Below, piece by piece: positions 1-11,633 of a DNA stretch of 64,000 nt; the first letter of the stretch is position 1, and every line of letters starts with the position of its first letter. The translations under genes were made by a program, and so were the position numbers. The DNA lies in contig WIUZ02000020.1 of assembly GCA_015956445.1 (NCBI GenBank), positions 496,001-560,000 on the forward strand. Direction: 5' to 3'. The notes under the pieces are model-generated. The model had not been told where the DNA came from and did not search any database. It saw nothing but the letters and a program-made list of their open reading frames with translations. This DNA comes from Thelephora terrestris (lineage: Eukaryota; Basidiomycota; Agaricomycetes; Thelephorales; Thelephoraceae).

Positions 1-1132
1 CTCAAGACCCTGATGACCCCTTTATGACATCACGAACCCCTTTTACGACCCCTCATGACTTTACGATTACGATCAACCCTGGACCCTGATCACACACGTG
101 GACAGTCACATCACAGTCTTCTAACCGGAGGAAGGACTCGCCGCTATTCGGAAGCATCGCTTTAGGATCCTTCTGGTTAGCCCAGCGCATGTGGAGTAGC
201 CGTTAGCGTGAAACGCCGGCGAATCTGTAATCCCTCATGTCCCATGAGTCTAGGCCCGACCTCCTCATGTTCGGACGTACGTTGAGGTTGCCACTAGTCC
301 GTGATGCTGTTACCGCCTACAGACAACAAGGGATGCTGCATGGTCTCTTATCTCGGAGCCGCTCGAAAATTGCACGAAGCAATGAGAGGTTTCCACCTGA
401 CCCTTGGGTGTGATCCCCGGGTACGAACTTTCATGACCCCATGCCCCTCTTTCTTTTAGGACTAGTGTTATCTTTACCCCTATGTTTCATGCGGACATTC
501 CTTATCTTTTATGCAATCCTTCACACGCTAGTAAGGCCCTTTGTCCTTCATTCTCCCACGCGTCATATTTGTTCGCTTCCCTTACTTAGCGTTCTCACAC
601 TCCTTATCTCCCTTTGTTCGGACTGGATAAGGGTATATTAGGGTATATTAGGGTATTGACGTCATGGCCACTCCTTTAGTATAAGTAGCAACTGTGGCTG
701 TATCGTAGTACTTTAGTTTTGTTACCTCAGGAAATCCTCTGCCCTTCTCAGCCCAGTTGCAGTTAAGGCCAAGTCAGAGTTTCTTGTTTGATCCAAGACA
801 TCCCCATCTGCTCTCCCTCCCGCTCTGCGCGTCAACTGCACCTCGTAACTATAGACTCCCCGCAGTCATATTAGAATACCTCGAGCGTCCAGTCGATCAA
901 CTGGTGGAGTCATCAATCCTGTTGTAGGGATTAACCCTTGTTTGTTAAACCGAACGAAGTACGGTTTAGGTTGGGTTTCTCTTTAGGATTTCGACCTGAC
1001 TTGCAGTGACCTCGGACAACCTACCGGAAGAATAGAGACGTGATTGTTCTCTCACAAGCTAGTCGGACTAGTGAGTACTCTGCGGAGTCGGCTCAGTGAA
1101 CTGGTAGTTGTTGGGGTAGAGTGGCCCTGACA
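1..1132 (+). mobile_element. LTR-like unit beta, partial (3' part), inserted into a second beta unit
   Basis: This segment is the reverse complement of 31420-32545 and ends in GGCCCTGACA, so it is the U3-end/R/U5 part of a beta unit lying in the opposite orientation to the one that follows. A TATA-like box (tagtataagtagc, 677-689) points towards the CA end about 445 bp away. The sequence right after 1132 (gatcaccgatct) is internal to beta, so one beta unit appears to have inserted into another. The left end and its target duplication lie outside the window. It is treated as a fossil; no gag or pol sequence is seen. A small frame at 441-641 is not convincing as a gene. Confidence 0.75.
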
Positions 1133-2115
1133 GATCACCGATCTAGGCTATAAGAAGGATGTCTTCTTGGAGCCATCCTTGATCAGCAACACCAGCAACT
1201 TCCCCATCATCTTACCAAAATGTCTTTTCCCAACACCAACAACCATACCTACAAAGTTGCCAACGGCATCTCCACCATCTCTCGCATTGACCACCGTGCT
1301 GCCACTCGTAAGACCTATGCCACTGCGGCGGGGACTCCCTATACCACTGATGACCAGTCATGGGGGAGACCTAGAGCTTCATGTGTTTGCACTAACGCCT
1401 TCCTCTAGGTAGAGGTTACGTTCTTTTGGGCGTTGATGTCAAACTAACGGCTTCTAGATCTTGGAGATCATCACAGAGGTGGACGCAGAACGTCTCAGGG
1501 AGACGATTTCACATTTGATGGGGTTGACCTGGGATGACGAGCTTTGGGTTCGTACCATAATCGCTGAGAAGGTAGCCTTCCAGATGAGGGGTAGGTTCGG
1601 GGAGCTGGAGCATCCGATCAAGAAGGAGCTCTGGTACACCCTACAGAGGGGAATCTACAATCAGGACCTGTTGGAGCACGGAGCGACTGTTCCTAGGGCC
1701 ATCCGTCACGCCACCGCTTCCACTAGTCTCTTGTGGTCGCTCGTTCGGGAAGGGGAGAGCCGGGTAGGTTCTCTGTTTGAATATTCAAGTATGACTCTCG
1801 ACTAATCAAACTGCCTAGGTTGAACGATTGAAGCGCGAGGTGAAGGAGGTGAAGGCAGACGTTGTCAGGCCGACGCGACCTCTACAGTTCAATAGCACTC
1901 TTGCTATCCAAACCTATTGCACACAAGGATCAAACACACAGTTATAACCCTGTTGCAAACCCAGGGATATCGGAAGTCTCTTCACAGACTAGATTGGAGA
2001 AGAGGAGAAAGAAGGAGACAAGGGTCTTCAGGCACTCTTGCTCTAAGCACACAGCAATAGAGGTCACAGAGAGTCTGATGATAACAAATCTAAGGAGTAC
2101 AGGCTAAACTACTCT

Positions 2116-2130
2116 GAGTATATATACTAC
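2116..2130 (-). promoter_or_regulatory. TATA box of alpha unit (U3/R border)
   Basis: gagtatatatactac, nearly palindromic, lies about 255 bp from the terminal TGTCAGG end. Transcription to the left would give a short R/U5. The same box is present in the second copy at 51625-51639. A second TATA box (tatataacc, near 2490) serves the plus-strand passenger gene starting at 2558. Confidence 0.55.
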
Positions 2131-2557
2131 TTAGATTTGTGACGTGACAGTGACATGTAACTACCCTAAAGATACAAACACAGACAAACATGGTCCATGC
2201 ACAGCACAGCATGGTCTGTGCGTTATGTGGTGACTAATGCTACAAATTATCAGCTGATAAACGAAAGTGTGGCGGCCAATAGCAATTTGAGAGCATTACA
2301 AAGCAGTTACAAAGCATGACGTAGCCTGGGAATGTTCGGAAGGAATGTGGGTATGACTGACTAACAGCCAATGGCAAAAGGGGAGCATATGACTAAGAAA
2401 TAGGGGCATATGATGTCATGTGGGTCATGCGCAGTAAACAATAGAAATGATGACTCAACTCCTGAGTCGTGGAAGGGGTGTGGCATTTGGTATATAACCA
2501 AAGGGGGTTGGATGACTGGGTCTCTCAACAAACCCACCTTTGTTACACACAGCCAAC

Positions 2558-3823
2558 ATGCCTCGTGCCTCTACTCGTGTTCCCACCCGCCGCTCTTCTT
2601 CCTACTCTCCTGTTCAGGAGAACAACTTCAATATCGACCGCTTCTCTCATGCTCGCCGTGATGCTTCCCGCCCTTATCCCACTTTGGGAAGCGTCATGGA
2701 CCGGACCGCCACTGCCGACCCTAATGAGGGCTTTACCGATTTAGGTGGGGGCCCTGCTTGCGCATTCCAATTCAGGAAACCAAGCTAACTCCTTTTAGGT
2801 TTTAGGGATTTTATCCAGGCTTCTCGTAGGGTGTCTCGGCGCAAGTTGGCGCGCATTGAGACGAACCCTTATGCGACCGAACTCCTTAACAGGGGTGTCG
2901 AGTTCGTCACTGAGACCAACGAGACCTTCAACTCTGTGTTGGAGGCCAGGGTTATCCATACGGGTAACGTTGGGTCCATGTTGATGGATGAGATTGCTCA
3001 TGTAAATGAGCGAGTTGATGGTCGTCGAGAAGAGATTGAGAAGCTGGAGAAGGAGTTCCTCGGATGTCATGAGGGCATCTTGAAGATTGAAGATGAGCAG
3101 GAGCAGCACGGTATGGCGATGGACAGGTTGAAGGTAAGAAAGTTTGGGTCCGGAGTAATTGACCTTTCTAACTCAAACTTTCTTTCAGGGAGAGGTGATC
3201 ACGTTGAAGGACTTGGTCCGGAGTCTTGTTGCAAAGACCGGAGAATTAGAGGACGATAAGGTAACGGGTAGGGGTTGAAGGTTTTTGATATCTTCTAACC
3301 CTACTTGTTTTAGGTTCGCCTTACTCGTTGTGTCTCCGAGTTGACCGGAGAAGTCCGGGATCTTCAGAGGAGGTGTAGCAAGCCGGAGGTCCAAGTCGAA
3401 GAGGAAGAAGGGGAAGAGGTTCTGCATCGGGCCGGGTCGCCGATTATCCCTAATCGGGCTGAGTCACCGCCCGCTCGTTTATTGGTCCGTCATGAGAACA
3501 GGTTGGTTCCCATCGACGATGAGGTCATTGAGATTGGGAGCGACCAATTCTATCAGAACGTAGGAGTCGTCCGTAGGGACACTCCTCGTCCTGAGTTCGT
3601 TTCTACTCCTTGGGGTAGTCGCTGTCAATGGCCTGCTCTGGAGTACGATCCGTACGCCGAGTTCGTTCCCGATAGTGAACCAAACTCTGATATGGAGCTT
3701 CCAGATTACGATGACTTGTCGGACGTGGACCCAAACGAGATCCGGGAGCAGAACTGGTTGAATGAGGAGTTGGTGAGGTCGGCATTGGAAGTAGTACAAA
3801 GGATCCGAAGAGATATTGATTAG
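2558..3823 (+). CDS. Antisense coiled-coil passenger gene of alpha (four exons)
   Basis: The start is ATG 2558 (MPRASTRVPTRR), with tatataacc about 65 bp upstream. Four exons at 2558-2744, 2799-3133, 3189-3260 and 3314-3823 are separated by GT-AG introns of 53-55 nt and give about 367 residues. The N-terminal ~60 residues are basic and Ser/Pro-rich; residues ~65-200 are rich in Glu, Lys and Leu with heptad spacing, so a long coiled coil is likely; the C-terminal ~140 residues are acidic, with a DDLSDVDPNE stretch. No transposase, reverse transcriptase or gag motif is seen. The gene runs against the LTR sense, which lets its introns survive retrotransposition. The second copy (52070-53327) has the same exon plan and differs mostly at third codon positions. 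The function is unknown; a regulatory or structural role for the element is inference. Confidence 0.75.
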
Positions 3824-4998
3824 ATAACTCTTTTGTACTGTTGGCTTCCAATGAACCTTCTTTCTATTTTGTTTATTGCGTGTGATCCATGAGTCGTAAA
3901 TCATAATAGTTTTCATAAGTCCAATCCAAGGGTCAGATTAATAAGCCGGTTGACTTCTGCGAGAGGTCAGCGCGCGACGCTTATTAATACATCCCTTGTT
4001 GTCGGTAGCCTGAATATCTACTAGTCGTCCAGGGGCAACGGAGGGCCAGGTAGGGGGGATCTTCATATGAAGGTCCGCCGGTACATGTTCATGTATTATA
4101 CCTCGGGTCTTCTGGGGTATCTTGACTAGTAGCACGTTCCACGTATTGGACTTTGAGTCGTTAAGCATAGGACATATTGCATAATAAACAGTTTACCGCC
4201 GTGTTTAGGGCATATCACCAACTGACTTAGTGGTGATGAGGCGTTAAATAATGGAAATGAAAGGGGGTAAATGGCGAAATCATCACAGACGTCCTCCGTT
4301 TGTCGGCAGAGGGTCTTCAGATAAAGGAGACCTTGGCCGCTTTCCAGCAGGGAACGAACAAGGCGTTGGAGGCGATGGTTGCCAACCATCAAGAGTTGAT
4401 CGCCGGGCTGAAGGTTCGAGACAACAACATCAAGGGGGCTTTGGCCAGGAGAGATGAAAAGGTAGCTTTCCTCATCTCGAAGACGAAATGAGGGAAGCTG
4501 ACACTTCTTCTAGACGGAAGAACTCGAGAATGTGGTGGCTGTGTTAACGGCGCAGGTCGAGTCCTTGCAGGGCAAAACCTGCAACTGTAAAGAGGTTCCC
4601 AAATTGGTTGGTCAGGGGACAGCCAATGTTCCGTTTGAGTTGGAGTACGCCGACGAGGTGGTACTCCCATCTCCTAACCCGTCATTCTATGCGACACCTC
4701 CGATCGAGAACTCGGTTCCCGTTCTGACTCCGGCTCCAGCTTCCACTCTGGCCGCGTCCGATAAGGAGAACTGCGGGCACTGCGCCTTGCTGCCGATCCA
4801 TCAGTTGGTGAAGATCGAGGATGAGGCCATGGAGGTTGACCGAGCTGAAGATGCTCCGAGGGTTGCCGAGGTACGTCCGGTGACTAAGGGGCAACGTTGC
4901 AAACGCTCTCGATGCCGTCCCGCCCATTGTATGACCGCGTCGGCTAATCCTTACCCTCGACCAGTTGAGTCGGATGGTGACCAATCTGGTAGAGGTGA

Positions 4999-5499
4999 CA
5001 CTGGGGGCAGGGGCACCTGGAATTGGTGATTACATCCCGATTACATGGTGAGTTCATGTGCACTTTTCAATGATTGTAATTGCCGATTCCAGGTTGATTA
5101 CATTTAAAATGTTACCTTGACATGTAATTCAACTGTGCCCACCAACTCCATTTGAAATTTCCTCAAAATGTTCCCAAGCAATGTTTCCTGAATGTGCCCA
5201 CTGGGCACATTGTGAAAACATCTCATGTTTTTGAGGGCATTTAGATTACATCTCGGACGATTGAAGAACATGTTGACTACATTGCAGTATCATTTTTGCT
5301 GACAGGTAAAAAACATCCCAGAAACATTTGTAGAGAACATTCCAAATGTAATTGATGGACATTGGCTGGATTACATGTCAAGGTAACATTTGAAATGTAA
5401 CCAACCTGGAATCTGCAATTACAATCATTGAAAAGTGCACATGAACTCACCATGTAATCAAGATGTAATCACCGATTCTAGGTGCCCTTGCCCCCAGTG
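4999..5499. mobile_element. Non-autonomous CACTG...CAGTG foldback element
   Basis: A 501-bp element starts CACTGGGGGCAGGGG and ends CCCTTGCCCCCAGTG with the 3-bp duplication TGA (4996-4998, 5500-5502); the empty site is visible near 34130. The two halves are inverted copies rich in tgtaat/attaca motifs. Ends and 3-bp duplication fit the CACTA/CMC (EnSpm) superfamily. There is no coding capacity. Confidence 0.85.
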
Positions 5500-6089
5500 T
5501 GAGGAGCGAGGATACCAATATCGGGTCAACCGTCCCTACTGACAGGTCGAGTCGGAGATCCAACTCCGACACCAGCTTTGCCTCGCAAGACAGGATCCCA
5601 CCCAGGGGTCCGATGAGGGAGACGGAGGATCGCTTGTCGACTACGTCGATAGTGCTGCCGAGCAGTCACCCGGTGATGGAGATGTGGGACCAGGTGTTCC
5701 GCAGTTCGGAGACATCTGGGAGGTTGATCGGTCTGCTCGAAGGCATCTCTTCCTATCAGCTTGAACTAGTCGTTCAGCTGAGTGCCGAAGACGGTGACGC
5801 CATGTTCAGGGAGGTCCTTGCGAGGAGGGGCCATCACTACGATCTCCAGGATGGACGGTTGATGACCTTTAGGCCTGCCGTAGATAGAGTCGACTTCTGA
5901 TAGGACGATGATAGCACCGTATATAGCTCGTTGTGGATTCGCTGGGAATAGTACGCGCGTGTGTGTGTTTTGAATGATTGGTGTGAAGGATAAGGAATGT
6001 GAAGCATTCAAATATAAGAATTGGTAAGAAGAGTTCGAAGAAAGAGCGTGTTATAAAAAGTTTAAAAATACCATGTTCCTGACAAGCAG

Positions 6090-6604
6090 TGTCACGAACG
6101 CGTGACATAGTAGCCAAGATCACACAAGTAATTCAAGACATTGGTCTTATTCGCAGTAATAATAGTACAAAGGCAGCTAACAAAAACTACAATCTCAAAC
6201 AAGAACAAACGGGTCTACGTCACACGCACAGTCCTGAGCAAACGGACAGCGGTGAGCAAAATGGTGAGGGTTGTGAACACTTTGAGGACAATACAAGTAC
6301 GCTTGCGTCACCGGATCCTGCCAACACTCCCTGCACCCCAACACATCATGAAACAAGCTGTCATGCATCTCCCGCTTCACGTCCGTCAACGCCGCGCTCA
6401 CTAATGCGAACCCATAACGGTCCTGGAGACCTGCTACCTCCACTTTCAGCTTCATTCGAACCTGACGTGACTTGTCGGAGGGACGACAGCGTTGACCAGT
6501 ACGAGTCATCGGATTCTTGCGCTCCTTCTTCTTCTGGGTCCTCGCCACCATCTGACGGCTCGGAACAGGACTCCAAGGAGGGGACTGAGGAAGAGGAACT
6601 CCCC
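6090..6604 (+). mobile_element. LTR-like unit delta, truncated fragment
   Basis: It begins TGTCACGAACGCGTGACA, the U3 end of delta, and continues through the C-terminal half of the delta antisense gene (minus strand, from about 6195). It is cut off by foldback FB-A1. The subfamily differs clearly from the copies at 58 and 60 kb, yet the two overlapping minus-strand frames keep recognisable protein similarity. The 5 bp before it (agcag) also directly follows the beta unit. Broken. Confidence 0.7.
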
Positions 6605-7604
6605 GCAGTAGTCCTTATTAAAAACATTAATGTTTTAGGAGTTTTTATCGCAAATTTGAATGATTTTTCTCATGAGTTTTTGAATGGCCTGAGGGGGGAT
6701 ATTTTACTCATAAAGTTTTAATGGAAATTATGGGGGGGACTGGGACCCAGCTTACTGGGCACTGGTGCTCCCAATTAGGCAGGTGCCGACAGTGTGGGTG
6801 GCCCGGGGGAGTGGATTGCTTACATAATAAAAATTGAAAAATTCAGGGAAATTCCAGAAAATTCTGAAAAAATTCCAAAAATTATTAGAAAATTCCCACG
6901 GGTGTTAGGGAGGGCAGAAAATAAAAAATGGACTGTGGGAATTTCCGATCAAAATTTCCCAAAAAGGAAATTTTGATAGCTTACATAAGCAACTCAAAAA
7001 TGATTTTGATATTGAATTTCTCTTTTGGGAAATTTTGATGGCTGACATAAGCAGGTCATGTGACTGAAAAAGTGGGTGTTGCTTATGTAATCAGGTCATG
7101 TGACCGACCAAAAAAGGAAATTTTTGATGGCTTACATAAGCGTCTCAAAAATGCTTTTGGAGGGGTCTTTCCCAAAAAGGAAATTCCTTTTTAGGAAATA
7201 TTTGATGGATTACCAAAAAAGAAAATTATATGCTAGAAAATTCGGAAAAATGCCAGAAAAATCCTAAAAAATACCGAAAAAATTCCCACACGTCTAGAAA
7301 GTGCCCAAAATGGTAAATTATTCCCAGGAATATTCAAAAAATCGTTTTTCTGGCTGGAAAAATCAGGAAAAAATTCCAAAAAAATTCCAAAAATTCCAGA
7401 GTATAGATAAATATTTTATAAAATTATTTCAATTTTTTGGTCCATTGAATAGCCCATAATTTCAATATTAATATATTTTTTGCCCAAAAAATTCAGAAAA
7501 ATCCCAAAAAAATTGATAAAAATAGGAAAATACAAATTTATCTGTAATATTCATTATATCATGAAGTACAGACCAGTTTGTGGTCATAAACTAGCCCTAA
7601 ACCT

Positions 7605-7909
7605 AGTCCTGGACCTAACCTAACCTAACCTAGCCTAACCCTAACCCTAACCCTAACCCTAACCCTAACCTAGACCTAAACCTACACCTAACCTAAACCT
7701 AAACCTAATCTAACCTAACCTAACCTAACCTAACCTAAAACTAACCTAACCTAACCTAACCTAACCTAACCTAACCTAACCTAACCCCAAACCTAACCTG
7801 CCCTAAACCCAGCCTGTCCCAAACCTATCCTAGCACCAAACCTAAACCTAAACCTAAACCTAAACCTAACCTGCCCTAAATCTAACTCTGACCTGGCCTA
7901 GTTCAGCCT

Positions 7910-7940
<31 letters not shown>

Positions 7941-7955
7941 TCTTATTCTGTCTTA
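7605..7955. repeat. Telomere-like CCTAA/CCCTAA tract plus TTATC tract, left arm of FB-A1
   Basis: Mixed pentamer (CCTAA) and variant units surround a block of about five perfect CCCTAA hexamers near 7637-7670, followed by a TTATC pentamer run at about 7911-7940. The C-rich strand reads left to right here and the G-rich strand in the mirror arm, so the tracts point outward from the core as they would on a small linear chromosome. Confidence 0.85.
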
Positions 7956-8929
7956 CCTACCCTAGACCCAACCTAACCTGACATAGTCAACTTAACCTGG
8001 TCCACCACAGATCACCCAACCTAACCTAAAGTGGTCTACCTGACCTAGACTGATGCAACTTGAGTTTATTCTTCTAATCAGCTGTTATCTTATCTGGCCT
8101 TAACCTAAATACCATAGCTAACCAACATCTAACCCAACTTCACCTGGCTCACCAGCAAGTAACTGGGCTACAGGAACACACTGTGAGCTGCACTATCCCA
8201 TATCCTGTATCCAACTATCACTCAAACACAAGAACTGTGGTGGACCTACAAGTTAGTGGACCCATAAGCCCACAGACCCACAAGTATAGGCTGTTCACTC
8301 AGTGGAAACATCTGTTATCCATCCTCACTCATGTACCACCCTCACCCTGTGTTCTGTGCCAGACTGCAACTTCACCACAGCTCATGTTCAGCTACCTAGC
8401 TAAATCCATGTACAATCAGGTCTACAAATCCATGGATCCATAACAAGTAGTCTATCACCCTGACTTGCAGGTTCAGCTAGGTGGCTGAACATGAGCTGTG
8501 GTGAAGTTGCAGTCTGGCACAGAACACAGGGTGAGGGTGGTACATGAGTGAGGATGGATAACAGATGTTTCCACTGAGTGAACAGCCTATACTTGTGGGT
8601 CTGTGGGCTTATGGGTCCACTAACTTGTAGGTCCACCACAGTTCTTGTGTTTGAGTGATAGTTGGATACAGGATATGGGATAGTGCAGCTCACAGTGTGT
8701 TCCTGTAGCCCAGTTACTTGCTGGTGAGCCAGGTGAAGTTGGGTTAGATGTTGGTTAGCTATGGTATTTAGGTTAAGGCCAGATAAGATAACAGCTGATT
8801 AGAAGAATAAACTCAAGTTGCATCAGTCTAGGTCAGGTAGACCACTTTAGGTTAGGTTGGGTGATCTGTGGTGGACCAGGTTAAGTTGACTATGTCAGGT
8901 TAGGTTGGGTCTAGGGTAGGTAAGACAGA

Positions 8930-9265
8930 ATAAGATAGATAAGATAAGATAAGATAAGATAAGGCTGAACTAGGCCAGGTCAGAGTTAGATTTAGGGCAG
9001 GTTAGGTTTAGGTTTAGGTTTAGGTTTAGGTTTAGGTTTGGTGCTAGGATAGGTTTGGGACAGGCTGGGTTTAGGGCAGGTTAGGTTTGGTTAGGTTAGG
9101 TTAGGTTAGGTTAGGTTAGGTTAGGTTAGGTTAGTTTTAGGTTAGGTTAGGTTAGATTAGGTTTAGGTTTAGGTTAGGTGTAGGTTTAGGTCTAGGTTAG
9201 GGTTAGGGTTAGGGTTAGGGTTAGGGTTAGGCTAGGTTAGGTTAGGTTAGGTCCAGGACTAGGTT
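8930..9265. repeat. Telomere-like TTAGG/TTAGGG tract, right arm of FB-A1
   Basis: This is the mirror copy of 7605-7955: a GATAA run, then TTAGG pentamers with a block of about five TTAGGG hexamers near 9195-9230. It is internal and flanked by AT-rich arm sequence on the outside, so it is not a chromosome end. Confidence 0.85.
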
Positions 9266-10244
9266 TAGGGCTAGTTTATGACCACAAACTGGTCTGTACT
9301 TCATGATATAATGAATATTACAGATAAATTTGTATTTTCCTATTTTTATCAATTTTTTTGGGATTTTTCTGAATTTTTTGGGCAAAAAATATATTAATAT
9401 TGAAATTATGGGCTATTCAATGGACCAAAAAAATTGAAATAATTTTTATAAAATATTTATCTATACTCTGGAATTTTTGGAATTTTTTTGGAATTTTTTC
9501 CTGATTTTTCCAGCCAGAAAAACGATTTTTTGAATATTCCTGGGAATAATTTACCATTTTGGGCACTTTCTAGACGTGTGGGAATTTTTTCGGTATTTTT
9601 TAGGATTTTTCTGGCATTTTTCCGAATTTTCTAGCATATAATTTTCTTTTTTGGTAATCCATCAAATATTTCCTAAAAAGGAATTTCCTTTTTGGGAAAG
9701 ACCCCTCCAAAAGCATTTTTGAGACGCTTATGTAAGCCATCAAAAATTTCCTTTTTTGGTCGGTCACATGACCTGATTACATAAGCAACACCCACTTTTT
9801 TCAGTCACACGACCTGCTTATGTCAGCCATCAAAATTTCCCAAAAAGGAAATTCAATATCAAAATCATTTTTGAGTTGCTTATGTAGGCCATCAAAAATT
9901 TCCTTTTTGGGAAATTTTGATCGGAAATTCCCACAGTCCATTTTTCATTTTCTGCCCTCCCTGACACCCGTGGGAATTTTTTCAGAATTTTCTAGAATTT
10001 CCCTGAATTTTTCAATTTTTATTATATAAGCAATCCACTCCCCCGGGCCACCCACACTGTCGGCACCTGCCTAATTGGGAGCACCAGTGCCCAGTAAGCT
10101 GGGTCCCAGTCCCCCCCATAATTTCCATTAAAACTTTATGAGTAAAATATCCCCCCTCAGGCCATTCAAAAACTCATGAGAAAAATCATTCAAATTTGCG
10201 ACAAAAACTCCTAAAACATTAATGTTTTTAATAAGGACTACTGC

Positions 10245-10702
10245 TTGCTCGATGGCTATTTCATACCAACTCTGGAAGGCGTAACTCACTCTGTGTATAG
10301 ATATCTCCGTGTTTCACTTGGGCGCATGCCAAAGATGGTGTCGGCTGACCCGATGGTCACTCGCCGGTGCACACGTTCCTTCCACTCATTCTCTCGGCCC
10401 CACTGCCAGGTGCGTCAACTGGCAGACTTACACGAGACCAGAATTTTTACAAGAGAAGTAATTTACCTAGCCGCCGGGATGGTGCACTAAGACTGAATGT
10501 GACGCCGAAATGGTACCATCGTGACAAGCAATTGTCGGCCTACTGGGATCCTCAAACAGGCTCACAAATACCATGCGCAACACCGGCAGAGAACACGCAG
10601 TACGGGTTGCCAGAACGCCTTGACATCCATAGCAACTTGCTGTCGATTCTCCGTATGGAAGGGCACTGGTCGCACTTCAGGTGGATATAAAATCCAAGTT
10701 AT
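10245..10702. other. Unassigned DNA upstream of the host gene at 13793
   Basis: The stretch lies between FB-A1 and the gamma unit, and continues after gamma at 13636. No convincing gene is present; short open frames lack codon structure or recognisable motifs. It is probably the 5' region of the host gene at 13793 displaced by the gamma insertion. Confidence 0.4.
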
Positions 10703-11172
10703 TGTCAGGGCCACTCTTCGCCCTTCAGGTACCAGTGCTGTTGGTGAGTCGCAACTCCAACCAACAAGAAACAATGGGGCAAAGGGGGAACGACTTCCCT
10801 ATATCCACCCAAAGTCTACGTGGTCCAAAACGCGATGGACGAGCGTTCTCCGGTAGGTTGTCCGAATTCACAGCAGGAGTGCCGAGCCTCTATCAGGTAA
10901 ATCCCTATCGTCTTCTGAGGGCAGATACAAGAGCCCGAGGATGGCGCCTCAAACTGATGACTTGATCCAAAGAGCAGTGCGGAACTCGATGTCGTGTCCG
11001 AGCTCGCTTCAAACACCGGTTAAGGATCAAGACTGAGTGAGAGAGGAGAGCGAACGGTTCAAGGAGTTACTCGATAAGCTCTTCAGTGGCCTACAGCAAT
11101 TACACCGATGCTGCAAGGAGAAGAGGACTTCCCGAGATATCAAAGATGGGGAGTCCTCAGCTACTCTACTGG

Positions 11173-11183
11173 TACTTATATAG
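11173..11183 (-). promoter_or_regulatory. TATA box of gamma unit
   Basis: cctatataagt on the minus strand lies about 470 bp before the CA end of the unit. The equivalent box is present in the partial gamma copy near 28600. The position fits a U3/R border. Confidence 0.5.
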
Positions 11184-11633
11184 GAGAGTGGCCGGGACAT
11201 AGATAACCCTATCTAATAATAACTCGGAGCAAAGAAGGGCCGAGAGTAAGCACGAACAGTAAGCGGCCCGGAGTATAGAATTGAAATGATAAGGGAATGA
11301 CTAATGGGTCAGGGTTCGTGAGAGAATAAGAAAGGGGTCATGACGTCGTGTGGGAAAGGAATGACAAAGGATAATATCACATGCAAGGACGAACCAATGA
11401 GAGGACGACGCGTAAGTACGTTCGATCGGGACAATAAAAGACCGAGTGGGGCTTGAATGTCGAGGGCGAATGTATGAGGAGTCTGGACCGGTGAAACGAT
11501 GGGCCGAGCCAATGGCGAATAGGACGCGAGCGCTGTCGAGGGTCGAATAAAGCGTAGTGCGAACCGGCCATTGGATCCATCAAACTCCCTTCTTCCCAAG
11601 TCAACAATCCCACCAACCAACTACTCATCCATT

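Larger units (their letters stand above)
1863..4287 (-). mobile_element. LTR-like unit alpha, copy 1 (solo)
   Basis: A 2425-bp unit begins TGTCAGGCCGAC and ends AAATCATCACA, flanked by the 5-bp duplication GACGT (1858-1862 and 4288-4292). The empty site is visible in the beta copy near 33430. The TG...CA ends, 5-bp duplication and TATA box set for transcription towards the 1863 end fit a solo LTR. The unit carries a multi-exon gene on the opposite strand from the LTR sense. A second copy lies at 51372-53788. It looks whole. A DNA transposon with TGT...ACA ends (Ginger-like) is the main alternative. Confidence 0.8.
1220..5900 (+). pseudogene. Antisense passenger gene of beta, interrupted copy
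   Basis: This is a copy of the coiled-coil gene that looks whole at 32801-34537. The first exon begins with MSFPNTNNHTYK at 1220, and a second exon around 1461-1770 encodes the conserved stretch with WDDELW. The gene is split by the alpha unit (1863-4287) and by the CACTG element (4999-5499), so it is broken by at least two insertions. Its last exon ends at 5900. The function of the protein is unknown. The beta and gamma passenger genes are paralogues, judging from the shared DDELW motif and the following coiled coil. Confidence 0.7.
1133..6084 (-). mobile_element. LTR-like unit beta, copy 1, split by three insertions
   Basis: It is homologous to 32705-34723 and ends in ATACCATGTTCCTGACA at 6084. 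Another beta unit adjoins at 1132, an alpha unit lies at 1863-4287 and a CACTG element at 4999-5499. The strand given is the LTR sense; the passenger gene runs on plus. The first part of the unit lies beyond the inserted beta, outside the window. Directly after the end come 5 bp (agcag) and then the TGTCA end of a delta unit. It is an old, broken copy. Confidence 0.8.
6605..10244. mobile_element. Giant foldback element FB-A1
   Basis: A 3.64-kb imperfect palindrome starts GCAGTAGTCCTTATT and ends with its complement, with its centre near 8430. From outside in, each arm holds about 1 kb of AT-rich repeats built on GGAAATTTTGATGGC and CTTACATAAGC motifs, a TTAGG/TTAGGG tract, a short TTATC tract, and a unique ~320-bp inner stem containing ACATGAGC/GCTCATGT motifs. 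Arms are highly similar but not identical. No protein gene is visible; the few frames are mirror images of one another. The left flank is a delta fragment and the right flank is unrelated, and no target duplication is seen. I know of no named family with this structure. Confidence 0.8.

Noticed and set aside
441-641. 66-codon hydrophobic frame, also present at 31894-32103 in reverse
   Set aside because: It lies in the U3/R part of beta, overlaps no conserved start context, and the two copies change the C-terminus; likely chance.
1863-4287. Alpha, beta, gamma and delta units as Ginger-type DNA transposons
   Set aside because: TGT...ACA ends and short duplications would also fit, but 5-bp duplications, TATA boxes at a consistent U3/R-like position and the lack of longer terminal inverted repeats favour solo LTRs. 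Kept as the main alternative.
8183-8693. Mirrored frames of 86-97 codons in the FB-A inner stem (also near 17616, 59457)
   Set aside because: They are the two strands of the hairpin stem; similar frames in other FB-A copies are broken differently and show no codon bias.
7605-9265. Chromosome end (telomere)
   Set aside because: The tracts are internal, paired in inverted arms, mixed pentamer/hexamer and flanked by more element sequence on the outside.
10245-10856. Overlapping frames of 70-111 codons next to FB-A1 and at the gamma start
   Set aside because: They cross the gamma border, so they cannot be one old gene; no family features.
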